DNA from: Alviniconcha marisindica
Taxonomy: Eukaryota > Mollusca > Gastropoda > Provannidae
Reading direction: 5' to 3'
Assembly (NCBI GenBank): GCA_018857735.1
Contig: JABMCL010002007.1
Location: forward strand, 100,001 to 164,000
Length of the DNA stretch: 64,000 nucleotides
The translations under genes and the position numbers were made by a program. The notes under the pieces were generated by a model that saw only the letters and a list, made by a program, of their open reading frames with translations, was not told the origin of the DNA and searched no databases. This document shows, one piece after another, positions 1 to 12,900 of this stretch; position 1 is the stretch's first letter, and each line of letters begins with the position of its first letter.

Positions 1-182
1 AAGTAAACAAGTGGGAAGCATGCTTGAGGAGAGACTGGGGACTACAAAATGGCACTGCAAGCTTCAACTACCGGCTAAAACCACAGCCACCAAGATGCCA
101 GTTTTGAATTCATGAAGCATATGCAGCCCTTCAATTCCAGAAGGCTTATTTGTAGGCAGGTCTGAGTGGCATGGAATGGCAA

Positions 183-252
183 GCCATGGCCAAGTGAGCT
201 AGATGTTGGACTCTGAATCAAAAGGTTGCAGGTTCCAATCCTGGTCCAGACA
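183..252 (+). repeat. tRNA-derived fragment (SINE head)
   Basis: It has an A-box-like start (TGGCCAAGTGAGCTAG), an anticodon-arm-like GGACTCTGAATC as in tRNA-Gln, and a B-box-like GGTTCCAATCC. The acceptor stem does not close and the arms are imperfect, so this is a SINE relic rather than a tRNA gene. Confidence 0.5.
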
Positions 253-263
253 GTAATTCTCCA

Positions 264-667
264 AGCCCTCTTCAAACTCATGACACTGCACAGAATGCAG
301 ACCTATGTAACCCTCTCTTCAGACCCTCTTCAAACTCATGACACTGCACTGAATGCAGACCTATGTAACCCTCTCTTCAGACCCTCTTCAAACTCATGAC
401 ACTGCACTGAATGCAGACCTATGTAACCCTCTCTTCAGACCCTCTGAAAACTCATGACACTGCACTGAATGCAGACCTATGTAACCCTCTCTGCAGACCC
501 TCATCAAACTCATGACTGCACTAAATACAGACATATGTAACCTTCTCTTCAGACCCTCTGCAAACTCATGACAATGTACTGACTGTAGATCTATGTAAAC
601 CCTCTCTTCAGACCCTCTGCAAACTCATGACAATACACTGACTGCAGACCTACGCAACTCTCTCTTC
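264..667. repeat. 58-bp minisatellite, about 7 units
   Basis: The unit starts ACCCTCTTCAAACTCATGAC and ends CTATGTAACCCTCTCTTCAG, 58 bp. The first units are near-identical, and later units drift. Degenerate copies are recognisable to about 905 (CAGACCTATGTAAC at 803, AAACCTTGCACAAACTGATG near 886). Confidence 0.9.
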
Positions 668-2814
668 AGAACACTCCCCCCCACCCCCCCACCACCCCCG
701 CCCCATCCCAATTTGTTTACATATTTTTTAATTCACATGATAATGCACTAACTGCTGGTCTGCATAGCTCTCTTCAGAAAACTCATAAATATGCATTGAC
801 CGCAGACCTATGTAACACTTCTTTTTGAGACCCCACACAGACCCAAAAAATGCACCTATCTGCAGATGTATGTAGCCCCCTCTCTTCAAACCTTGCACAA
901 ACTGATGAAAATGGTGTCAAAAGAGCGTGCCAACAATTCCCCATCAACAGACTGTCAGCAAGAAAGCAATCCCATGACGTCATCTTTATGACACTCTTGG
1001 CAAATGCCACCCATTTGCTGAAAGGATGCAGTATGATATCCTGCTTGAATTCGGACCATTCCTCAATAGTTATATTGGGGCCCAGTTCTCCAAATGACCA
1101 TTTTCTTCTTAGCATTTACTTTATTCAGGAGTGTTTTGGGAAGAACAAAGCACCAACACTACACTTTCCTCAGTAGTGTGGGGGGCTGGAAGGAATGAAC
1201 CCTTCAGCAAATGATTCATAGCACCATGGGGTGTTGGGGACCAAAAGCAAAGCCCCACACATCTTTAAAAAAATAAAATCCAAAACAAAACAATAAAACC
1301 TGAAGGAAAAAAAAACTGGAGGGAGGCACGCACACTGTGGAAAATAGTGAAAACTAATGGCAATGGCATGATCTGGTGCTTTAAAGGGACGACAAATCAG
1401 CACCACATGGATTGTGCAGTTTTTCCTTCCTCCTTTTTTTCCTCACTTTTTTTCACTTCATTTTTTCTTTTTTCTTTTTTTTTTCCTTCTTTTTTTTCCA
1501 CCCAGTAATTTCCTTCACCATTGTCTGGAGTTTTGTCTTTCTTTCTTTCGAAACGAGATTTTACAGATTCCTGGAAACGCAAAAAATAAGCATAAAATTA
1601 CCAAAACAAGTCAAAGGCGATGCATGGATTTTTGGCGAGCCCAGCATTTTCCCTCTAAACAGTTCAAATGAAGGTCACTAAAAGAGGAAGGCAGGGTATT
1701 GTTCAACAGGGAATCGTGGAGAGGGGTCATTTGGTTTGAAGGAAACTGCTGGTAGGGATTCATCGGCAAAGGATGTCTCAAAGAGAACCAGGGTGTCAAC
1801 GTTGCAAACAGAGGCAGCCATGAAAGGGTTAACGTGCCAGAGAACGAAGGGAAGGGTTAAGTAAGTAACGTGTTATATACCATTCTTGTTCAAGCCAATT
1901 CTGTAGACCCTATGGCGCTTTTTCTCACTGACTGCATCATCACAAAGTTACAGGCACACAGGTCAAGACATGAAATCTGGACGCAGAGCACGGGTGAGAA
2001 GACGTATTGTATGCAGGCATGCGCAACATGCATGTTTGTGCATGCTTACATGAACACATTCATGCAGGCAAGGATATGCATACACATGTGCAAAAAAACA
2101 TGCATCCACATATTCACACGAAGTCCAGGGCTCAGTCATATGGATTTCACACACAGACACACACACACATGTATGCACGCATAAGCACACCCACACACAC
2201 ACACAATGTCCAGGTGCAATTTAACTACACTAATAAAAATAAATAAAGCACAGTGCCAAAACCTATACCACCAACCCCTTCACTGCCTTCCTTCTAGTTT
2301 TATTCATGTATTGCACTTTAAATATCACATACGTTAGCATGGACCAAAACTGAACATGTCTGCAGCAAACACGAAATGTCAGTCAGGAAAGATATAAAAA
2401 CTGTGTGCAACAGGAAATTGAAAGCAAAGCAGTGAAGAGGCAAAGGTGCATAAGCCCACCCACTCCCCCAACCCCACAAAAGGTGCACTTTGAAATTACT
2501 GGTCAGACTACAAACCACAAAGCTTGATACTGCATTTCCCATTTGCCCATGTCCGTGCAAGACCTTGTATCCAACAAGGCTTATTTATACAAGTAAATAT
2601 ATATATGGACAGTAATATGGACACAGATTATTAACTCTTGTGCACCTGTCCAACTTGAACCCCATAGCTGCTTGCACACACATGCATGTACTGACTGTGT
2701 TGTCAGCACACTCACACATCAGTAATCTTGAATGACACTCATGCTCACAATCTTTCTTCATCTGAACAACAGTTCACAAATGAAGCTAAGCTACACCAGC
2801 ACAACATACATATG

Positions 2815-3078
2815 TGCACACACACACACATACACAATTACATATATATACACAAGTATGCACACATAATGACATGCCTTCAACCCCCACTCCAACCCAA
2901 CCCCCCCCCCCCCCCCCCTACACACACACACACAGATGAACACCTACACAAACACACACACACACAAACAAAACACACACACACACATAAGACACACACA
3001 CACACAAGCACAACACCCACACAAACATACACCCACACATGCACACCCACCCACCCACACACATACACACACACCCAT

Positions 3079-3126
<48 letters not shown>

Positions 3127-3335
3127 ACACACACACACACACAAGCACAACAACCACACAAACACAAACACACATATACATGCACACCCGTGTACACACA
3201 CACACACAAACACACACGTGTTCCACACATGCTCACACACACACACGTATATACATGCACACCCATGAACACACACGCACACATATATATATACATGCAC
3301 ACCTGTGTACACACACGCACGCACGCACGCACGCA

Positions 3336-3411
<76 letters not shown>

Positions 3412-3412
3412 A
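2815..3412. repeat. Compound (CA)n microsatellite
   Basis: Almost 600 bp of CA-rich simple repeat, interrupted by ACAAA, CGCA, TATA and a run of C near 2899-2920. It adjoins the donor of TTC17 exon 17, so the nascent transcript is GU-rich directly after that splice site. Confidence 0.95.
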
Positions 3413-3448
3413 CACTGAAGAGAGGGCAGCAGAGAGAAGCAGACTGAC

Positions 3449-3602
3449 CAGGCAAAGCATCGAGGCTGATGTCCCCAGGTAGACCAGCGCAGGTGTCCAG
3501 CTTGATGGGGGTGATGGTGCAGGTCTGTGTGCACTGACCGTTGCACTCTCCTGCCTTGTTGCGCATCCGCGTCTCAATGATGCACTTCTCCTCTCCATTC
3601 TC
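3449..3602 (-). CDS. TTC17: TTC17 exon 17 (Cys-rich, last exon in window)
   Basis: 51 codons plus one base: ENGEEKCIIETRMRNKAGEC, NGQCTQTCTITPIKLDTCAG, then LPGDISLDALP. Five cysteines sit in 31 residues, consistent with a lumenal or secreted segment. Acceptor TTGTGCAG|GAG, donor GCCTG|GTCAGT. A long (CA)n array begins only about 30 bases into the next intron. Confidence 0.85.
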
Positions 3603-6600
3603 CTGCACAACGTGGGTTCACACTTCACGCTACCACTGACATCTTGTGTGGAGTGAAAGGAAGTGTGAGGCTGGCTGGGTGTGTGGTTTTGTTGTTGTGT
3701 TGTTGCCGTTGTTGTTTTTTGGAATGGGCAGCACCTTCCAGACCTCTGCATCACTAGAAGACAGGACACTGATTATCCTGCTCCATATTTTGACACCAAG
3801 ACTTTACAAGTCCATATTTCTTTCACCTGATCAATCCAGACCCCTTCCTCTCCAGCAGCTGTGTCCGGTATAAAAACTTCATACCCAAAGAAACAAGTTT
3901 TAACAAGCCTGGATTAAGGAGTTTTATCTCCAATGAATGTGTCTGGACTGACGAGTACTATCCCTAACAAATGTGTTTGAATTAATGATATCTCTGGACG
4001 CATGAAGCATGAACATTCTTTTTCTTATTACATCCACATGACTCAGTGGCATCAATGTCATGAAGCATCCAGATTAAGAAGGTTCTATCGTATTCATTTG
4101 TTCATTTATCAATCTCAATTTATCTTCATTGCCAACATAAAACAAACATTATTTTGCACGCCAGTCATGTTCACATGTTTCCCATCATAAAGCTCTGAGG
4201 ACTGAATACTTACCACCAGGGTGAAACCCACAAATGTCTTTCAGTTTCACTGATGACCATAACTGTACAGTTATACTGCCTGTTTTCACAAAACATACTG
4301 ATGTACAGCAGGAGTGAAAGCAGCAGACACAAATAGTGCAAAATAACCACACTTTTTTTGTCAGGACTGGTATTCTGCACAAAGAAACGCATGTGGCTAG
4401 CCATCGCACCGGGACCAACCGTTCATTGGTCACATGATTTACCTTCTAAATTTAGTGCAATAACTAGCTGCTTGTACAGGGGCATGCATGCTGAGAAATT
4501 TTGTTGTTGTTTCAGCTGTTCTTCTTGTGCCTAACTTTATTTTATAGAGGCAAAACAGCGATCATACAGATTTTAAAAAGCTTGTGTTGCTGTATGAAAA
4601 TAAACTGTTTGCGATTTCTCAGCATGTGAACTTGCTTTCTTGAACTATTGAAATCTGAGGAAGAGTGCTCAGTATTTTATAGCTTTAGTTGTAGCAGCAT
4701 TCCACTGTATCCAGAAGAATTGTTGTCTGCAGACCTGATGCATCACAAGCATAAAAGATGAGGTGACAACACTGGCCAACCAGGAAGCGAATGCAGATCT
4801 AGATCTGCGGAGCACTCCATGAACACACTGGAGTGTCAGCGGACAAGTTGTATGCCCCATGAATATGGGGCTTTAGGCTGCAAGGGGGGAATGTGGATCG
4901 GTCTATTGTCTTTGGGCTAAATGTGGATCGGTCTGTCGGCTTAGGGCTAATCCAGTCATAAAATCATAACCCTAGCCCAAACACTAGCCTTTCCCAAAAC
5001 ATGCAAAACATGTGCTACTGAAGAACATTCTATAGATCTATATTTAGAAGGTAAATCATGTGACCAAAATCACCAATGAATGGTCAGTCATGGTGCGATG
5101 GCTAGCCGCATGTCAAAGAAACTATTGTACTGCACAGTGGAACCCCTCGTTTAAAAGGAGCTAGCCTTCATAGGTTTGGCCCAATTTTTTTTTGTTAGGT
5201 ATGAATTATTATTTTAGTCATGATTTGTCTGTTGCATTTATAAAACAAAAAATAAATCATCTACCGATTTTACCAAAACATTACCAATCATTACAAGTTA
5301 AAAAAAGACCACATCTTTGCTTGTGGACTTTCGTGTGTTTTTCTAGAACACTGCAATATGTCATCAAAATGTCACTCCACAGAGATCAAAACAGTCAGTG
5401 ACAAAAATTATTGCAATCCACATGCATTTCTTCTGGGACATTTAGGCTAACTGAGAGCTTCTGGTGTTCTATATGTGATGCCAAAGACACTTCGGTGAAG
5501 TCAAAATGAAGCGCAGGAAAAGAGCGCACAACGCAGCAATCGACTCGTGAAACAAGAGTTCGTTACGGTGTCCAAAAAAGTCACCTCATAAAACGGGCAT
5601 CAAATCAACAGCACATTTAATCACAAAACGTTTACGGCCAATCATGTTTGTTTAACCTGCTCCCGGGGTTCCCTGCTGTGCCTGTCCCACATGCGCATGT
5701 TATCGCTGAATCACCTCACACCTCGCTGTGCGCCTTCTCTGTCCCTTAGCTCTGTGATCTGAGCCACCTTGCAGGCAAACTGTTGTGCAGCACCACCTGA
5801 GTGGCCACACTTTACGTATGAACCACCTTCCACCTTGTTTGAGAGTCCCACAGTATTGCAAAAATTCCCATGGTGATACAAAGTGGGGGGGTTGGGGGCA
5901 CTGAGAAAAAGGAAATCAAGAACAAAATGCAAAATGAGAGATGCACAACAGGGAGCTGGTACATATACAAAAGCAACATGGAGCTGGTACACATAAAAAC
6001 AACAGGGAGCTGGAACACACACAAAAACAACAGGGAGCTGGTACACACAAAAACAACCGGAAGCTGGTACACACAAAAACAACAGGGAGCTGGTATACAT
6101 ACAAAAACAACAGGGAGGGGTACACATACAAAAACAACAGGGAGCTGGTACACACACAAAAACATCATGCAATCCGTAATTCCATTGCCACCTCCACCTT
6201 CCTGTGTTTAAAACCCTCTCATCCACAGCGAGGACGAGTTGAACAAAATGGACAAAACCTGCCAAAAAAACACCGTCTCCCCATTTGACATCAAAGTCTC
6301 ACCCTTTCTGGAACCTGAGCAATTAAGTCCCTGATTTCAGCAATTTTCTGCATTGCTTTCGCTACTTTACTGGAAATGCTCTCAGCGTAGCTGCTGATGG
6401 CTCCTGCAGCCTTCTGTTTCTATCAGATGGAACAAAAGACCGCCAGACTTGACAAATCATGGTAGCATGCTGTTGCTCTCTTAGTCTTTTGGGGTTTTCA
6501 ACAATTTTAGCTAATTTAAATTTTGACAGAGTCTATACACAAGTATTTGGATATCTATTCTGTCAACAGCACTGGGTCACCTCAGACCAAGGCATCAATG

Positions 6601-6847
6601 GCAAACAAACACCTTTACGTAAACCATATCAAAACCCATGAACACATTCCTAAATCTTTAAACAGAAAGTATATTGCAAGCAGAGGTAAGAATCAATTGT
6701 TTAAGAGCGCTTATTCAAAACAGAAATAACAAGTATTTACAAAACTTACATGTTTACTAATGGTCTGAGAAAACCTGCATCCCTACAGGTTAAAAGCAAC
6801 AAATCAATACACACACACACACTCACCACACACACCACACACACACA

Positions 6848-6880
<33 letters not shown>

Positions 6881-9800
6881 CACAATCATATGCACACCAT
6901 TAAAACAGTTCAACCAAGGCTGACCATCTATGATGCACAAAAAACAACTGACTTCAATACAGACATCCTTGTATAAAAGGCAGATTGAGAGGTATAGTCT
7001 GTGAGGCCCAGTCAAAGCACGCAGGTTATACCCAGACGATCAGTGAGGACAACGCGACTGGAAGATGGGTCAATACACTTTTTTCTTCACATTCTAACGT
7101 AATGTAATTGTCCCTTCGTCCTTTGTAAAATGCAGATTGGCACACTGCTCTGAATTTTAACATTCTCTGAAATTTGTTCTTATTTTCTTTCCCGCCTTCC
7201 TTTCTTTTTTGGTTTGTTTTTGTTTCGTTTTGAACACCACTGCTACAGATGTTTGAGAAAAACAAAGCACATAATCTACACCGGGATATTATTATCATAC
7301 ATGAAAGGGAGGGACTCAAAACAAAAAAAAGAGAGAGAGAAGGGAAGAAAAAAAAGCACAGCTGAGCCTACCGTTTTGCAGATGACTCGACTCTCTGTCT
7401 GGCCCCCTGTCGCTCCATTCCCGCTGGCCGGTTTCTGGATGCAGTTGTGGGTCAGGGGGGTGGTGGGGGTCTCCACGGGGGCAGCGCTCTGAGCAGCCTG
7501 GTGGTACTTGAGGTAGCACCGGAGGGCACGCAGGGTGTTGAACGCATCCTGCAGCTCCGGCTGAACCTCCAGGGCACGGCGGTAATGCCAGACCGCGCCA
7601 GTGTGGTTGCTGCTGGCCCACAGCAGGTGAGCGTACAGCAGGTTGGAGGCAGGCTGTCCAACACAAGGGAAAAACACTGCCCTGGCAAAATTCTTTAATA
7701 TTTCTACTAACACTAATGATCAGTTGGCTAGCGCGACCTGGTAGTAGCTACTTTTCCAATAAGGAGCAACTTTACCACCACTGGGAGCAATTCCCAGTAG
7801 CTCTATCCTTACAAATTTCATGGTTTGTTTTTGTTTTGTTTTGAACACTAGCAATCACCACTGCTATAGATTTGTTTAAGAAAAATAAAGCACATGATCT
7901 ACAACAGGATATTAATATTAAACAAGAGGGGGGGGGGGGACTAAAATAAATAATATTAAAAACATTTTGTTTAAAGAGTTAAGAGAAGGAGAAGAAAAAA
8001 AAGCAGTGAGCTGAGCATACCATTTTGCAGACAACTCAAGTCTCTGTCTACCCCCTTGTCACTCCACTCCATTAACAGTAAACCTCAACCACAGCACCCA
8101 TATCTGTGACAATACTCATTTTCAAACTTTTTTCAACCAGTTCTATTCTCTGCCATTTGCAGTCAGTTTCCCACCAACCAACAAGCACTACCACAACTCA
8201 GCGGTAAGTAACTTGGTGTTTTATGCCCAGTCAACCATTACGGTTATATCAGGGTGATCCACGGCTCAGTGGCGTACCTCAAAGTCACTGATGTTCAGGG
8301 CGTCCTTCATGACGATGAGGGCATCGTCAATGCGGCCCCAGCGGTACAGGATGTTGGCCAGGTTGTTCAGCGGCACGTCACGGTACTCCGGGGGGCTGAG
8401 GTGCAGGGAGCGGCGCAGGCACTCCACCCCGTGGTAGTTGTTGCCGATGATTCTCCAGTACAGCCCAGCCAGGTTGTACAGCACCCACTGGGGTCCCACG
8501 TTCTGTCGGACAGGCCAAGGTCCAGTCCCCTCACATTTCCCTCTCTTTTTGTCTCTTCTGCTCAGTCTCAGTGACTGCTTTGCGGATTATTGTGTAAACA
8601 ACTGGTAAATGGACTGTCACAACAACGTTTCTTGCTTTTTTTTCTTCTTCAGCAAGTTCATTAACTCTGATTCTACATCAATCTCTCAGCTGAAAATGTC
8701 TTTAAATACTCTCCCTCAATGTCGCTCTTTTTTTCTCTTTTTTTTTTTTAGCACGTTCAGTAGCTCTTACTCTTCAGCAAGCTCTCAGACAAGAATGGTT
8801 TCTCTGTATCTGTCCCAATGCTAATGATTGGAAATCCACACTGAAAATACCACCAAAAGAGATGCATGTTTTTACCTCCTTGCTGACATTACAGTACTCT
8901 GCACTCCCATATCATACATGTAGAAGATTGAGTGCTGTACAACTACTCTTTATTGTTGTTATTACTATCAACTTCTCTCTCAAATTACACTCGCAGTTCA
9001 AGTAACTATTACAGTGCAAATTTGTAAAGGCGCATTTGAAAGTGACAGAAATTTATTTTATGCAATCAGTATTTACTAATTTAGCATTCACCAATAAAAA
9101 ATGACAAGGACAGAAGTGATTGGGACCAGAAAACCTGTTTGTGATCATCAATATTTTGTGTTAACAGCATTTGTGTTGTCTATTTCCACTAGGACCATAA
9201 AATCTGTTTGTAATAATCAATATTTTGTGTTACCAGTGTTTAAGTCGTATTTGCATTGGGCCCAGAAAACCTGTTTCAGATAATCAATATTTTGTGTTAC
9301 CTGCATTTGTGTTGTTTTATTTGTAGTGGGACCAGAAAACCTGTTTGTGATAATCAATATTTTGTGTTACCAACATTTGTGTTAAGTCTTATTTGCAGTG
9401 GGACTAGAAAACCTGTTTGTGATAGTCAACATGTTGTGTTACCAGTGTTTGTGTTAAGTCGTATTTGCACTGGGCCCAGAAAAAATGTTTCAGATAATCA
9501 ATATTTTGTGTTACCTGCATTTGTGTTGTTTTATTTGCAGTGGGACCAGAAAACCTGTTTGTGATAATCAATATTTTGTGTTACCAACATTTAAGTCTTA
9601 TTTGCAGTGGGACCAGAAAACCTGTTTTTGATAGTCAAAAAGCTGTGTTACCAGTGTTTGTGTTCTTATTTGGACTGGGACGGGCAAACCTGTTTGTGAT
9701 AATCAATATTTTGTGTTACCAGCATTTGCACTTCACTGTAGCAGCTTGTTGCTGATGCAGCAGTGCTTTATCATACCTGTTTGAGTGCAGTGAGAATCCT

Positions 9801-9942
9801 TTGGCCCACTTCCTCCTCAGTGACTGACCCATCATTGACATGCTGCAGTAGGGTCTACACAAATACAAACAGGCCCACATATGCAAAAAAGCGCACACAT
9901 GCACGTACTCACGCACACACGCACGCACACACACACATGCAC

Positions 9943-9994
<52 letters not shown>

Positions 9995-12900
9995 AATGTA
10001 CTATATGCACATCTGTGATTTCTTCGTACAATTATTGACAGGCAGAGAAGCAAACAGACAAAAATACCAATATAAAGATCTGTTTACTGTTAGTAAAGGT
10101 TGACTGATTCTTGACATATTAACATCCAGTCAACTGCAAAGATTTATCAGGGTGAAACTCAACTCATAAAATCACCCCGAAGTCATATTTTATAAGGGTG
10201 AAACTCAATTCATAAAATCACATGTCACAAGTCAGATTATGTTAAAAGAACATTGACATAAAAGCACTTTACCACCCAGTCCCATGGAGAGAAAAAGAAA
10301 AGAAGGTTCCCCTCAAATTAAACACACAAACAAAGACAAAAGCAAAGAAACTGCCTGCCTGTGTGTCACACCCTGAAGACAGCCTACTTTTCTAACATCA
10401 CCTAGACTTGAACAGACAAATTAAAAAACAACCTACCTGTCTCATGGAGGGGTCATTGTACTTGAGAGGGATGCGTGAGCGCTCAGCGTAGCTGACGGAC
10501 TTGAGGTGATCATAAGTGTTTTCACTCCCCTCCGGCAGGTCCATCAGGGGCACACACACTGGCGGGTACCATGGCAACGGGTGTTCCCCTCCTGCCGTCA
10601 GGCCCTGAGCCTCTGTCAGCAGTGCTCGAACCCTGAAACATGCAGCAGTACCAACAGTTCAGACACGTGGCACTGATTCACCACAAACTCCCCTGGTTTT
10701 ACAACCCACTTTTCACAGGGAAAACTACCCAAAAGCCATCATAGGGGGCACTGTGCTGTGGCAGCGGGCAGCATTTGATGTGGCGGTGACATTTTGGTGT
10801 TTTGTGGATGTTATAGGTCTTTCTGACATTTTGGTGTTTTGTGGATGTTATATGTCTTTCTGACATTTTGATGTTTTGTGGATGTTATATGTCTTTCTGA
10901 CATTTTGGTGTTTTGTGAATTTTATAGTCTTTCTGACATTTTGGTGTTTTGTGGATGTTACATGTCTTTCTGACATTTTGTGGATGTTAGGTGTCTTTCT
11001 GTAATTTCAGCTGGTACCAAATACATCTTCTGACATGGGCATTAAGATATTCTCTCTTGCCGGATCTCCAGAGTAAATACTGAAGCAAATAATTACATGT
11101 GTATGTGGTCAATTCAACAGTTTGGCCATACAAACAGTAAAATACTTTAAGTACAGAACCCCCATTTTCACCACCAACTCCTCTGGTTTTACAACCAACC
11201 TTTCACAGGGAAAAGTAAACAGAAGCCATCATGGCCAACAATAAACAAGTATTTCTTCTTTTACTTTTGTCATGTTTTTTCCTTTCTTTTCTTTTCTCTT
11301 CTTTTTTTTCCCCCCCAAACACAAACTTCTCTGGGAGAGGAAAATTTTAACAAAAGCCATCATAACTAATAATAAACAAAGGATATTCTTGCTTCTTGCC
11401 AGACCCCCAAACAGAATACTGAAGAAAATATTACACGTTTCCGGTTAATTCAACACTGTGTTTAGCTGTAAAAATACCCCCATCCTCTATACAAGTAAAG
11501 AACGTGCGTCCCTTGCCATCTCACTCCTTGTTGTTATGTTAATTTCCACGACTCACTCAAATCCTTTGTTTTCCGGGGACAGGTACCCAGTGGAGAGGTT
11601 GCGCGGGTCTGGCACTTTCTGCACGTAGGTGTCACACTCCTCTTTGCTGGGCCATGCCTCCACCAGGTGCTCGGCATTTTGAAACTGAACACCCAAAGTA
11701 TGAACATGTTCACTGCAGTCCTGACATTTGAAACTGAACACAACATGTTCACTACAGTGCTGATGTTTGAAACAGATCAACACAAGCATGCTCATATTCA
11801 CCTTTATTTGAAATTGAACACCACAAGTATGGACATGTTCACTACAGTGCTGATTTTTTAAATGGAACACCACAAGTATGCTCGTATTCATCTTTGTTTG
11901 AAACTAAACACCAAAAGTATGGACATGTTCACTACAGTGCTGATGTTTGAAACGGAACACCACAAGTGTGCTCATGTTCAGTGCAGTCTTGTTGTCTGAA
12001 ACTGAATGCCCAAAGTATGATCATGTTCACTCAGTCCTGACATTTGAAATGGAACACCACAAACATGAACATGTTTGGTGCAACCCTACCATCTGAAAAA
12101 CTGAACACCAAAAGTATAATCATGTTTACTCAGTCCTGACATTTGAAAATGAACACAAGTATGATCATGCTCAGTGTAGTCCTATTGTCTGAACACCAAA
12201 AGTATGATCATGTTCAATGCAATCCCGTCATTTGAAACTAAACAAAAGTATGATGGGGTCACTGCAGTCCTGTTGTTTGAAACATAACACCAAAAGTTTG
12301 ATCATATTCACTGCAGTTCAATTGAAAATGAACAGCAAAGGAATATTCATCACAGTCCTGTTGTTTAAAACCAACCACAGACAGTATCACAAGCATAATA
12401 ATCATACTCACTGCAGCTTTGATGTTGCTTTGATGTTAGAAACTGAACACCAAAAAGTATGATCATATTCATGGCAACAGAACACCAGAAGTAGGCAACC
12501 GACATATTGTGTGTACCTGAGAAGGTACTACAAGAAACACGGCTTGCTTTCACAACAGGATACTCCCCACAGCAACAATGGCCAATATCGACAATTCCTA
12601 TAACAAAATATTGAAAAAAAAAAAAAGTCTCAAATTTTTCACACACATACAGTGTACATCCATACGACTGACCTTTGGCAATGGAGGTCTGTGTTTGGAG
12701 AAGCGAGGCGGGTGCTGAGGCTTGGTGTAGTCTGGGGCATTCTTGGAGGCACCTTTCTTGAAGCCGTTGTCCTCCTCCTGGAGAACGGCACACAACACAA
12801 TGCAACACTGTCTGCTGCCCATCAGCATCCCCAAAGTTGGAGTGCAGCTGCTGGAGTGGTGCGTAACACTGCATTTATATGTATAACAGTGGTGGGTAAC

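Larger units (their letters stand above)
1..3448 (-). other. TTC17 intron 17 (partial), no exon seen
   Basis: By position this lies inside the intron after exon 17. I saw no exon matching the remaining TTC17 C-terminus. It holds a tRNA-like fragment, a 58-bp minisatellite, a pyrimidine tract at 1425-1500 and the compound CA array. Confidence 0.6.
3603..7371 (-). other. TTC17 intron 16
   Basis: 3.77 kb without coding signal. It contains an inverted-repeat element (4383-5118), a 27-bp minisatellite (5940-6167), a fragment of a dispersed repeat near 6556-6590 and a CA array (6811-6877). Confidence 0.75.

Noticed and set aside
2728..3608. Long His-Thr and Cys-Val repeat frames
   Set aside because: Translations of the CA/TG microsatellite. 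Only the terminal part (3449-3602, minus) is a real exon.
5711..6265. Frame of 184 codons with repeated VPAPCCF-like units
   Set aside because: Translation of the 27-bp minisatellite.
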